DNA from: Dendrolimus kikuchii
Lineage: Eukaryota; Arthropoda; Insecta; Lepidoptera; Lasiocampidae
Length of the DNA: 64,000 nucleotides
Assembly (NCBI GenBank): GCA_019925095.2
Contig: CM034408.1
Location: forward strand, 3,659,001-3,723,000
Direction: 5' to 3'
In this document: positions 9,816 to 19,853 of the stretch, piece by piece
Position numbering within the stretch: position 1 is the stretch's first letter
Layout of the letters: every line of letters begins with the position of its first letter
Notes under the pieces: generated by a model
The model's database searches: none
What the model was told of the DNA's origin: nothing
Seen by the model: the letters and a program-made list of their open reading frames with translations, nothing else
Translations under genes and position numbers: made by a program

Positions 9816-9995
9816 AGTCCCTGAGGGGGACGAACGATTTGGTGGAAAAACCACCTGATGACGCACTTTTCACTGCACTGTCACAGAAAAAACACAGATC
9901 GACCGGGTGAACGAACGAACACAACGAACACGAATAACGGACTGCCGAGGCGGAACGGGAGACGTGCGCGCGCGACGAACGACAGCGGGCGAATG

Positions 9996-10171
9996 GGATT
10001 GACAAAACATGGTTTTCCCGCGAGGTTGATGTTTTGCTTTAAAAACTCGTCAGCGCGATGTAGTTATTCGCCGATATTGTACAGCGCCATCTAATGATGC
10101 ATTGGTAAAACTATGCATTACAATCGATGTGGTTTCTTTTTATGTTGATTATATTAAGTGATGTTGTTACA
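9996..10171 (-). repeat. 3' LTR of element F, proximal part
   Basis: Matches 15408-15583 with one internal mismatch plus the terminal base. It continues the LTR after the Jockey insertion. Confidence 0.92.
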
Positions 10172-10186
10172 TCTTTTCCCCCTCAG
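10172..10186 (-). promoter_or_regulatory. Polypurine tract of element F
   Basis: On the minus strand it reads CTGAGGGGGAAAAGA just before the LTR start. Confidence 0.7.
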
Positions 10187-10227
10187 GCCTCGAAGTCGTC
10201 CCGACGAGAAGGCCTGGAGAGTAAATT

Positions 10228-11870
10228 TTATTTGTATTTGCGACCTCTTGATGATTGTTGTTTGGGTAAGAGACGCACATTCGTAGACTTATCCTTACGA
10301 GGTCTACCTCTTTTTCTAAGGGGTCTGACAGGCTCTGGAATTGGTGTTACATCTTCTTCCTCTTGATTATGGAAGGGTGTTAATGCTGATGCATGATATA
10401 TTCCAATTGGCTTGTCAGGTGTTGAAGTTGTGGCTATTTGGTAGGAGGCAGGACCATGTTGTTTCATTATCTGATAAGGTCCATCTCTTCGAGGTGCAAA
10501 CTTAGCTGTAATTCCTTTCGATGCTTTGCTAATAGGATGTAAAGATACTAGTACTAAGTCGCCAATTTTATATTGATGTGCCATCTGTCGGCGTTTATCA
10601 GTGATAATCTTTCGATTTTCTTCTTTTTCTTCTTGAATTTCTTTTGCCTTTATTAAGTTATTAACAAGTTTTAGTAATTTGGGTGTAATTTCAGGAATTA
10701 TATTTTCTAAAATAAAAATTTGTCGAAAGTCGATTTCATTATCGTAAGGTGCGCTTAATTCTCTTCCAAATGTTAAATAAGCAGAGGTATAGTTAGTTGA
10801 AATGCACTTGCTTGTGTTCATTCCGAATCGTATAGCAGGTAAGAGCTCTGACCAATTTCTTGATTTGGATTCATTTATCATTATAGCTAGTTGTGTTTTT
10901 AAATATCGATTGCGACGTTCTACTGGGTTGCTTTCAAGGTGATAAAGTGGTGTAAAGCTATGTTTAATACTTAAGCAATAGGTTACTTGTTGCATTATAG
11001 CACTCACAAATTGAGTTCCATTATCACTTATTAAGCGTCTTGGTACTCCATATCTCAAGAAAACTTCGTTGATTAATGTAAAAGCACAATTTTCAGCTGT
11101 TGCTTCTTTTAAAGAAAAGAGCTCTACCCAACGTGATGCTACGTCTTCTATTATTAGTATCCAGGTTTCGTCATGTTCTGTTGGATGTAAAGGACCAAAC
11201 AGATCAAAAGAGATTACTTCAAATCTTTGATTCATGGGAATCGTTTGAAGTAAACCAGCAGGTTTTTTATTAGTAGGCTTGTATCTTTGACAGGGCAAGC
11301 AATTCTTCACATAGCTTGCAATATATTTTCTAATGCCTTTCCAATAATATCGTTTAGCTATTTTATCAAATGTTTTGTCTGCTCCATAATGTCCCGCCAA
11401 AGGGTTATCATGGTAGTTTTTCAAAATATTAACCCATTCGTATTCAGGAACTATTAGTTGACCATTATCGACTTCTGAGTCAGGATGTAACCTGTATAAC
11501 ATTCCGTTATTCATAAAATATCCTTTGTTACTCCATGCAAAAGTGGATGGATGCAGAAGTCGTGGAAGGCCACGACACACCTTCCATGATCAAATTGATC
11601 GTGTACTAGCAGAAGGTGATGTCAGGAGCCTTAAGAACAGACGAGCTTGCATGACAAGAGTTATGAATGTCAAAGAGGCAAGTGAGGTGTGTAAGAATAA
11701 GCCTAAATGGCACTCTGTTGTTCGTGCCTACCCCGCGAGGGAACTGGCGTGAAGTTATGTATGTATGTATGTATGTTACTCCAATATATGGCATTCTCTT
11801 GATTATTTGTCTCCTCTAGTGCATTTATAATTCTTTGAATGTTTTCATCTTTTAACTGTTTTTCGCGTAT
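10228..11870 (-). pseudogene. Integrase of element F, with C-terminal AT-hook
   Basis: The integrase runs right to left from 11870 and is interrupted by a LINE tail at 11526-11773. Removing that insertion restores the same reading frame. The zinc domain has the HHCC pattern (HDNPLAGH ... CLPCQ). The catalytic triad is visible as D in SFDLFGPL, D in SDNGTQF, and E in NPVERRNR. A GPY-like module follows (FAPRRDGPYQI). The C-terminus carries KRGRPRK, an AT-hook-like motif, in a basic tail. An in-frame TAA at 11871-11873 separates it from RNase H. The protein would insert element cDNA; this copy cannot make it whole. Confidence 0.85.
11536..11773 (+). mobile_element. 5'-truncated LINE 3' end with (ATGT)n tail
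   Basis: A 238-bp insert is flanked by the duplication TGTTACTCCA (11526-11535 and 11774-11783). It encodes the last residues of an endonuclease/RT protein (RGRPRHTFHDQIDRVL ... VVRAYPARELA, stop), and then a tetranucleotide tail of ATGT repeats. Truncation at the 5' end and a microsatellite-like tail are typical of RTE-type LINEs. It interrupts the integrase of element F. Confidence 0.82.
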
Positions 11871-12776
11871 TTATTTGACACTTCTGGTAAGCATATCTAC
11901 CACTACTTCACATATTCCACAGTTAGTTGAATTTTCTTGACAATTTGGTCTAGAAAGAGCATCAGCTATTGCATTATGTTTTCCGGGTTGATATTGAATG
12001 GTGACATTATATGATTGAAGAAGTAGAGCCCACCTTGCGAGGCGTCCTGTTGGAGATTTTAAACTCATTAACCATTTCAATGCTTGATGATCGGTAATGA
12101 CTGTTACTGGAAGTCCTTCAATATAACTACGAAATTTGTTTAATGCCCATATTACCGAAAGTGCTTCGCGTTCTGTAGTATTGTAATTACGTTCAGCAGG
12201 TAGTAATAGTCGACTGGCATATTCTACTGGATGTTCGTTCTTTCCTTCGCCTTGAACTAGAACAACGCCTAAAGCGTAGTTGCTTGCATCTGTTTTTATT
12301 ATATATGGTAAATTTTCATTTGCTTGTGATAATATAGGAGCACTACACAAACGATGCTTTAGTTCATTGTAAGCTTCTTCTTGTTGCGTATTCCAAGACC
12401 ATAAAGCTTTCTTCTTAGTAAGTCTTGTTAATGGTTCAGCAATTGCCGAAAAATTTTCTATAAAGCGTCTATACCAAGAACACATCTGTAGAAATGTAAT
12501 AAGATGTTTCAAATTTTTGGGTTTAGGTAATTTCATGATAGCTGCTGTTTTTTCTGGGTTTGTTTTCAATCCTTCTGGTGTTATTATGTGTCCTAAATAT
12601 TTGATGGATGTTTGACAAAATTTGCATTTATTTCTATTTACTGTAAGATTGATTTCTCTCATTTTTTGTAATACATCTCTTAAGTTAGCAAGGTGCTGTT
12701 CAAATGTTTCGGAAAATATTATTATGTCATCAAATAAGCTAACAGTTTGACATGTCCTAAACTTATACGAAATCTG
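11871..12776 (-). pseudogene. Element F RT C-terminal part and RNase H
   Basis: Right to left: the end of the RT palm including a YLDD box whose frame is broken by a missing base near 12745. Then come the thumb (KYLGHIITPEGLKTNP), connection, and RNase H with D in IKTDASNYALG, E in EREALSV, D in ITDHQALKW, and AIADALSR. The frame is open from 12662 to the stop at 11871. With two compensating one-base errors repaired by nature or by resequencing it would join the upstream ORF. Confidence 0.85.
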
Positions 12777-14576
12777 TCAATGAGACGTTGAAATATGGCT
12801 GGAGCATTTCGCAAAACCAAATGGCATTCTTTTAAATTTGTAAATTCCTGTAGGAGTGATGAAGGCTGTTTTATCTTCATCTTCTTCTCGTAATTTTATT
12901 TGCCAGTATCCTGCTTTCAGATCTAATGATGTCATATAAGGTGTAGGCTTTGCATCCTGCAGCAAATCATCTATTCTAGGTAATGGGTATGTATCTGCTA
13001 CTGTTATATCATTTAATCGTCTATAATCAATGCATAACCTCATTTCACCATTAGCTTTAGGCACAAGGACAACAGGTGCTGCCCATGCACTTGAACATGG
13101 TTCTATTATACCATCTTTTAGCATTTTATCTAATTCTTGAGCAAGATTTTTTCGAGAATTGGGTGAAAGTCGATATGGGGGTACTGAGATAAGATGCTCA
13201 GTTATAGTTACAATACGATGTTCACCTAATAGTGAAGGTTGTGTTTTAGTAACGAAAACATCTTTATACTTATCAAACAATTTATTTAAGTCATTGATGT
13301 GATTTTCACTGACTATAGTGTCTACTTTTGTAGAATTTAAACTCACAGGAGCTGAGAACAAATTCTTAGAGTGCGGTGAGAGAGTAAACTCAGTGTCTTT
13401 GATGTTCATTTCCGCATCTTTCATCATCTCGTCAACAAAACGTGGTGAGTAACCATCAAAAATTGGTTTGATTCGTTTTGGTGGTGTTAAGTCAATCGGA
13501 ATCAATTTATAAAAAGGTGATGATTCATCTGGTATAGACCTTTTTACCGTTTTGACTGAGGCTGAACATTTTACAATGTCAGGTATTTCAATAGGTAGTT
13601 TGTTTCCTTCTGGGAATGTAACAAACTCCTCACTGTACAATTCATATGTACCCTTTCGGTCCACAAATTCCCACGTAGACTGTGGCAAATTTAGGATCAT
13701 TCCAGCATCTTGTATAAATCCTATGCCTAATAATGTTCTATTGTCCTGGGACTCGGGTAGCACAATAAAAGTGGTTGGTATCACTTTATTTTCTACTGTG
13801 ACTGGAATTTTGGCACGTAAGATATTTTGTGCTTTACAAAATCCATCTGCAAGCGTCACATTTGCTTTTTCTTCAACGAAGATATGTCCATTCGCCAATA
13901 ACTTTTTATAAAATTTTTGGGAGGCAACGCTCGTTTTTGCGCAAGTATCTAAGTAAGCAGTACCATTGATGCCATCTATGTTAACAAAAATTACTGGCCG
14001 CGGTCTTGCGTCTGTTAAATTAAAACAGTAAAAGCTTAACTCTGTACTATCTTGAGCACAACTAGGCTGTTTCTTTTTCTCTTTACATGTCGGACAATTA
14101 GTTCGAACAAAACCTTCAGCTCCGCATCCGTAGCAAGAGAAACTACGCGCGTTGCTGGTCGTTGGAGAGGGTGCTCCTTGGTTTATTGCTAGGTTTGAAG
14201 AGATACCTTGCAATTTCTCTAAGTCTTGTTTCTTCTTTAATTTTCGACAATCTTGAACAAGGTGACCTTTTAAGTGACAAAAGGAACATTTTTTCTTTGT
14301 GTACTCCACAGTTTTAGGAAGGCTTTTATAAGGGATTTCGCTTTGTAATTCCTCTACACCCCGAGCTGCTGTCAATAGTTCTTCAAAAATATTTACTGTG
14401 TTTCGCGGTACTTTTTCTCTGATTTGTATTTTTAATTGCCCAAATATCATATCCAGCTGTTGCTGTTCAGTATGCTTACTAGGCAATTGGGAAAAAAGCA
14501 TACGTTTGTGCGCCACAAAGCTTTCTGTAGCAATAGTTTTTTCCTGTTTCTTGCCAATGATTTCTTGGTATATCAA
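12777..14576 (-). pseudogene. Element F Gag C-terminus, protease and RT N-terminal part
   Basis: About 600 codons are open. The capsid end is followed by a zinc knuckle (CSFCHLKGHLVQDC) and a second imperfect one. The protease has DTCA where DTGA or DSGA is usual, which would affect the active site if real. A linker with HRIVTITEH follows, then RT fingers and palm (LVPKANGEMRLCIDYRRLN, DLKAGYWQI, KRMPFG). The frame fails directly after the last motif, near 12795, by one base. Start by frameshift from the gag part at 14573-14893. Confidence 0.85.
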
Positions 14577-14893
14577 GTAAGCAGGTTTTTTGGAGCGAAC
14601 ACGTGACGTAGGCGATCTTGGAAATCTGACCAGTCTTGTACTTCTTCTTTAACTCCTTGCCACCAAATTGCGGCTTCGCCTCGTAGAAGCAATGGAATTT
14701 CCATTAATGCGTCTTCATCTGTAATTTTCTCAACACGTTTGTACACTGTCACTGTATCGAGAAAGGCTTCAACTGCATTGGACTCCTTTGTACCATCGTA
14801 TGAAGTCGTACAATTATCAAAAGATCCCTTTCTTTCCGGTGATAACTTCGCTAGAAGTGTAGTAAATTGTGCGTCACTCATATTGATTGCCAT
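14573..14893 (-). pseudogene. Element F Gag N-terminus
   Basis: The frame runs from the ATG at 14893 (an inner ATG lies 4 codons later), about 106 codons, through a capsid-like sequence (AAIWWQGVKEEVQDW). It leaves frame at an A6 run (forward T6 near 14590), where one base change would continue the usual Gag motif into the next ORF. Because the break lies inside Gag rather than at the gag-pol border, decay or a homopolymer sequencing error is more likely than programmed slippage. Confidence 0.75.
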
Positions 14894-14992
14894 CTCTTTC
14901 TTCGCTTTCGAGTGTTTTATAATTGAAGTAATACGGCCTGATTTTGTTACGTATCTAGGCAGTTCGTTTCTTCCGTTTTTCGCCAGTTTTCT

Positions 14993-15010
14993 TAATCCCT
15001 TTGGGCGCCA
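14993..15010 (-). promoter_or_regulatory. Primer binding site of element F
   Basis: On the minus strand it starts TGGCGCCCAAAGGGA, one base after the LTR end. The first ten bases match the complement of a lysine tRNA 3' end, and the rest matches less well, so the tRNA is uncertain. Confidence 0.6.
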
Positions 15011-15011
15011 G

Positions 15012-15583
15012 TGAAACGTATATTTGTCTGCGGGGGTTCGGTGGCACACCCGGAAGGCAAGAATAGACGGATGGCAGATAATAGATGACGTATATTTAGT
15101 ACAATCTGGAAGTTACACGCTGCAAGGTCTCCCCCTACTCGAGATCGGGGTAAGAGTACGGCGTGGTAGATGACGGCACGGAACCGAAGCACACGACGAT
15201 CAAGCGATGCGATGCGGTGCGGACCGATACGTTACGGCTACGCGACTGGTGAGGGTACGAGATAAGACGTGAGAAGAAAATCTACAGGTTCCGAATAGTT
15301 CCCGAAGGGAAGCTACAAAGAAGCGTGAGAGAGGAAGTGAAGTACTGAGTTCCAGAATAGTTCCAAGTAGGAAGCTATCCAGAAGCGCAGCGGAGCGGGT
15401 GGAAGCTGGATTGACAAAACATGGTTTTCCCGCGAGGTTGATGTTTTGCATTAAAAACTCGTCAGCGCGATGTAGTTATTCGCCGATATTGTACAGCGCC
15501 ATCTAATGATGCATTGGTAAAACTATGCATTACAATCGATGTGGTTTCTTTTTATGTTGATTATATTAAGTGATGTTGTTAGA
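15012..15583 (-). repeat. 5' LTR of element F (complete, 572 bp)
   Basis: This is the reference copy for the split 3' LTR. The outer flank is AAAC (15584-15587). It contains GC-rich, gene-free sequence, and the frames inside it are not genes. Confidence 0.92.
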
Positions 15584-15738
15584 AAACTCATTTATTTCTT
15601 TTATTAATTAATTCATATTCAATATGTAAATCATTCTTGTATAATCTTGATATCTTATATTAAAATATAAAACTGAAGAATAACATTTGAACTAAAGGAA
15701 CCCTAAATATGATGAAACATAATCGTATGACTCGGTTC

Positions 15739-16748
15739 TTAAGTAAATCGCACGGGTGTTCTTATTATGCGACCACTTCTAGAAATTCTCTGCTTACACG
15801 GCGCATTTTCCTGCGTTTCAGGTGAATGCGACGTGAATTCATTGTTGGTTCTGGGTAATGGTTCTTTGTAAACAAAAGTTTCGGATTCATTTATCGTGAA
15901 TGCCGGTTTCAACCTGTGTATAGAAATATGGGCATCACGGTTAGGTAATCTAATTTTGAAAACTTTGGAATTTCTGTTTAAAAGTTTATAGGGTCCGTCA
16001 TATGGTGGTTTAAGGGATTTATGAACTGCGTCATCGCGAATAAAAACGAAAACACAATCCTGTAAATCCGGATGAATAAATATTTTACGCGAACTTAGGT
16101 TGTCTCTCATGGGTCGGTAATTATTGATAGTTTCGCGAATTTTCTTAACCATACTATACGGATTACTCAAATCTACATCTTTAGAAGTATCGTATAATTC
16201 GCCTGGCAAACGTAGTTTTGCCAAAGGTTAATTCTGCTGCACTTACTCCACTATCCGTGCGTAACGCTGCACGAAGGCCAAATAAAACTGTGGGCAATTC
16301 GTCAACCCATGTGGTACTGTTATGTAAGCGTTGCCATAAGGGCAGCTTTCAACGATCTATGTCACCTTTCCACTACCCCATTGCTTTGAGGGTGGTAAGG
16401 TGTGGTATGGATTTTATATACACCTAAAAATTGAATTAATTTTGTAAATAAAGTAGATTCAAATTGTCTACTCTGGTCTGTAGTGATCTTAACGGGGCAA
16501 CCATATCTAACTATCCATCCGTCATAAATAATTTTTGATGTCAGCAGTTATTTCTTTCAGAGGAACCGCTTCGGGCCATTTTGTACATCTATCTACAATA
16601 GTTAAAATATATCTATATTCTTGCGGAGAAGTTGGTAACGGACCAATAATATCCGCGTGGATGTGTTCGAACCGTGAGACTGGGAAAAATACCTAAATCT
16701 GAAATAGTATGGCGGTTAATTTTCGACTTTTGGCAGTGTAAACATGCT
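15739..16748 (-). pseudogene. Integrase of element E
   Basis: The zinc domain starts near 16870 (HNLSHPGTRTTRK, HYFWPGM). The core is damaged by several frameshifts and stops (16225-16748), though WPEAVPLKEITADI and HPQSNGVVERWHR are visible in separate frames. The C-terminal module (15739-16224) is open and has the PPYDGPYKLL and ISIHRLKP motifs of the CsRn1 type. Dead copy. Confidence 0.75.
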
Positions 16749-17369
16749 TTAGACCAAAGTGATATCTTTATTCATACCTGGCCAAAAATAATGCTTAGTA
16801 ACCATTTTTCTGGTAGTACGTGTCCCTGGATGGCTTAAATTATGGACACTATCAAAAACGATTTTCCTGAAATTTGGTGTTATATATGGCCTAATAATAT
16901 CAGTAGACGTTTCACAATAAACAAGTTTATTACATGTAGGTAATAAAAATTGTTTATACTTAATATTACTTGTACTAGCGTTATCACTACATTGGACGGT
17001 ACGTAATAGGTTCTCATCTTTCAATTGTGCATCCGATAATGCATTGTAGTCTAGTACTGTCGGACAAAAAATTGTTTCTAAGCGTGATAATGTGTCGGCG
17101 ACAACATTATCCTTACCACTTATGTATTGTATATCTACTGTAAATTCCCTTATAAATAATAGATGCCTCGTCCTTCTAGGTGTCTCTTTATCTTCGTTAC
17201 TAATTTTCGTAAAGGCATGACACAATGGTTTGTGGTCTGTATACACTGTCAAAGGACGACCTTCAAATAATTTTCTAAAATATTTAATTGATTTATAAAT
17301 CGATAGTTATTCGCGGTCATAAGTCGAGTACTTTTGTTCTGTCGGCGTAAGTTTTTTTTGAAAAATATC
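16749..17369 (-). pseudogene. RNase H of element E and integrase zinc-domain start
   Basis: The frame at 16749-17252 begins at YTDHKPLCHAF, includes IQYISGKDNVVADTLSR, and then the start of the integrase zinc domain. The link to RT (17253-17369) is broken by a frameshift in an A8 run and a stop. Confidence 0.75.
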
Positions 17370-18362
17370 CTATAGGTTTCCAAATTCCGTTAACACGGAA
17401 CCAATGGAAGTATTCGAAGCATCACACATCAAGGCTAGTGGGACATTGGTCAATGGAGGTGTCAATGCAACGGCTTGTTGAAGTCCTGTCTTACATTGAT
17501 CAAAAGCTTTATTTGAAACATCTGTCCAACTAATTTTATTTTTATCATTTTTCTTAGAATTAACTAAATATTTATTAAGTTCACATTGATAAGATGCTAC
17601 GTTCGGTAAATGAGGTCGATAAAAATTAAGCATTCCCAAAAATCGTCTTAATTCGACTATAGTTTCGGGTTTTGAAAAATTAATAATGGCTTCAACTTTA
17701 TCATTAAGTGGCTTAATGCCATCGACGCTCACTTCATGGCCTAAGAATTCTATGCGCGGCTGTACAAAAGAACATTTACTTATATTAATAGTAATGCCAT
17801 ATGTGTTAAAACGTTCGAAAACCAGCTTTAAATGTTCCTGATGTAAGGTTTCGTTTTTGCTGGCAATTATAACATCATCTAAATAACTAAAGAAAAAATC
17901 GAGTCCTTGTAAAACTGTGTTGTTCATAAAACGCTGAAATGTTTGCGCTGCGTTACGCAAACCCAAAGACATCCTGGGGAACTCATAAAGACCGAAAGGA
18001 GTTACTATCGCAGTCTTTTCGATATCTTGTGGTGCAACACTAATACAATGATAAGCTCGGTTAATATCTAATTTTGAAAATATGCATTTATTTGCCAGTA
18101 CATAAGTAAAATCATGTAATCTGGGTATTGGATATCGGTCGGGCTTCGTAATTGCGTTTAACTGACGATAATCACCGCAAGGTTTTAAATCGCCATTTTT
18201 CTTGGCTACAACATGCAGTGGACTGGCCCATGCGCTTTTAGAAGGCCTACAGATACCTAATTCCTGCATAATTCTGAATTCCTCCTTTGCCTTGAGATAT
18301 CTATCGGGCGGTAAAGGGCGAGCACGTACATGTACGGGTGGACCCGTAGTCTCAATATAGTG
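17370..18362 (-). pseudogene. Reverse transcriptase of element E
   Basis: Open RT resuming at HYIETTGPPVHVRARPL. Motifs include AKKNGDLKPCGDYRQLN, FSKLDINRAYHCI, FPRMSLGLRNAAQTFQ, the catalytic FFFSYLDDVIIAS, and FLGHEVSVDGI, then the thumb and the start of RNase H (LMCDASNTSIG). It was separated from its protease by the foreign 958-bp insert at 18368-19325. Excision of that insert plus one TAATA gives a continuous frame (HNV-L-HYIE), which shows that RT was intact when the insertion occurred. Confidence 0.85.
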
Positions 18363-18367
18363 TAATA

Positions 18368-19325
18368 GCACATAACTTATAGCACATAACATTGGCTGCC
18401 ATGGCCACTCGAAGTGGCAGTAAAGGCCGGGATGTCGCGTGGCCAACTGCTTCTATGGCCTGCTGCGATGTTCTGACTACGGATTCGGCCGGACGCCAAA
18501 CTACCTCTTGAACAAGGATCCAACAGTGGTCTTTGGTATTGGGGTCATCTTATATCGTTTGCACTCCCTCAACCTACGACCAACAAGTTCGAAAAGCTCG
18601 CGTCTTATGGCATACCTTTGGTTGACTAAACCAGCGAAAGGATCATCTGGGTCCAAAACCTCAATAACCTCATTCAACTGATTAGCTGTTAGAGCCTTAG
18701 CTCTACGCCAACCAAGTAAATTGACGGTGGATCGATTCACTACAACCTCATCCTCTTCTTCCTCCTCCTGTGCATCACCTCCTTCTACGTCCTGTTCTGC
18801 ACCTGCTTCGGCGATACGGCGCCTAGCGTTTCTCGTTGCGCGTTCATCCGGTTGTTGTTCATCTTGGTCTGCGTCGGCTGCGGCTGCTCTTGGCCCTTGC
18901 GGTGCCACGTCATATACAATCCAAGCATCTTCATTTCCACGTTGGCGCGTTGCGTTGAGATCTTCAGCAACACGTTGTAGTAGAATAGTCGGGGCCGGGA
19001 GCGTTTCATAGAGTGAGTGGGTTTGCGCTGTGGCTCTCCCAAAGTGTCCATTTTGATTAGGCTCACTTGCATGCAATCTATGTTTAACGCCGGTGGAGTC
19101 TTGAAAGTCTCCGAGTCCTGATAGATACTCTCCTGCTCCGGAAGCGATCATCGAAGACGAGTATCCGTCGACGAATTGCACTAACCTCTCCTGCTCTGCC
19201 GATGCAATGCCGTTCTTCTGGGCATGCAATGCGAGCTTGTACCAGTAAATGGTACCGTGATAGTACGCATGAGCTGATGCTGGTATTGATTTTGCATAAT
19301 ACTTATCAACATCAGATATCGCTTT
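18368..19325 (-). other. Foreign coding insert in element E: unidentified protein C-terminus, possible endogenous viral element
   Basis: A 958-bp segment is flanked by an exact 5-bp duplication TAATA (18363-18367 and 19326-19330). It carries about 274 codons in the same frame as the protease upstream, ending at a TAG (18501-18503), then about 130 bp of untranslated sequence with no poly(A). The protein is unlike retroelement proteins. It has Ala/Tyr-rich helices, a GEYLSGLGDFQD segment, a disordered acidic stretch with EEEEEE, and a basic C-terminal part. Base composition is richer in GC than the AT-rich element around it. I do not recognise the family. Capsid or nucleocapsid of an RNA virus is a guess from general character; a captured host gene fragment is the alternative. 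Confidence 0.6.
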
Positions 19326-19330
19326 TAATA

Positions 19331-19853
19331 CATTATGCGATGGAGTTTCCCTGAATGACGATGGTTTGGTAATATCAGGATACATACACAATAAATTATA
19401 ACATGGATGACTTTCTAAAACAGAATTAATAGAGGGTTGTTTCTGAGTGATCACAGATGCTAACACGTTTAAATCGGTAACCTGGTTGATAAGCTTGCGT
19501 CTACTCAAATCTACTACTAATATTTTATGATACGTTAAAAAATCTGCGCTTATAATAGGCTGTTTGACATCCGCTATAATAAATTCCCAACGGTACGGTC
19601 TACGCAATTTAAGGTTCAAAGTCAAGGTTTTTACACCATATGTTGCGATTTCGGTACCGTGAGCAGCGTACAATTTATAGTCTAAATTTTTAACATTTCT
19701 AAAAGGTTTTTTACTTACTGGTAAAACAGATACGTTAGCACCTGTATCCACTAAAAAGTTTAAACCTGTGTTGTAATCCATTACCGATAGGCGGCTGCAA
19801 GGAGTAACGGCACAGACCTCCGCCGATGTCTGTACCACATCAGCTAGTTTTCC
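19331..19853 (-). pseudogene. Protease of element E
   Basis: This is read in the -1 frame relative to gag, overlapping its end at GGA AAA CTA. It contains the aspartic protease motif NFLVDTGANVSVLP and a PIISADFL flap/second-motif region, and then a linker into RT (MYPDITKPSSF). The frame now continues into the foreign insert, which gives a protease-insert chimera of about 450 codons. Confidence 0.8.

Larger units (their letters stand above)
4702..9995 (-). mobile_element. Jockey-clade non-LTR retrotransposon (LINE), apparently full length
   Basis: A 5.3-kb unit sits inside the 3' LTR of element F. On the minus strand it has a short 5'UTR (9816-9995), ORF1, a 38-bp gap, ORF2, and a 330-bp GC-rich 3'UTR (4702-5031). 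Compared with the intact LTR at 15012-15583, 202 bp of LTR (15206-15407) are absent at the insertion site, so insertion came with a target deletion. I see neither a poly(A) tail nor a target duplication. Both ORFs are intact, so it is likely young. Confidence 0.88.
4506..15583 (-). mobile_element. Element F: Ty3/Gypsy retrotransposon inserted in element E
   Basis: The element has LTRs at 15012-15583 and at 4506-4701 plus 9996-10171 (split by the Jockey LINE). It is flanked by the 4-bp duplication AAAC (4502-4505 and 15584-15587). On the minus strand the LTR starts T(G/C)TAACAACATC and ends ACGTTTCA. The shared LTR parts differ at only about three sites in some 370 bp, so F is younger than E. 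Gag, protease, RT, RNase H and integrase are present in order. Inactivation is recent: one-base frameshifts near 14590, 12795 and 12745, a stop at 11871, and a LINE tail in integrase. Confidence 0.9.

Noticed and set aside
11525..11752. 75-codon plus-strand frame starting before the insertion
   Set aside because: Its first codons are integrase sequence of element F read backwards; only the part after 11536 is LINE.
14590..14595. Programmed frameshift in gag of element F
   Set aside because: The A6 run lies inside Gag, not at gag-pol, and no downstream stem was seen, so decay or sequencing error fits better.
19844..19853. Slippery site at the gag-pol overlap of element E
   Set aside because: GGAAAAC allows pairing only at one of the two codons, so a canonical -1 signal cannot be claimed although the frames do overlap.
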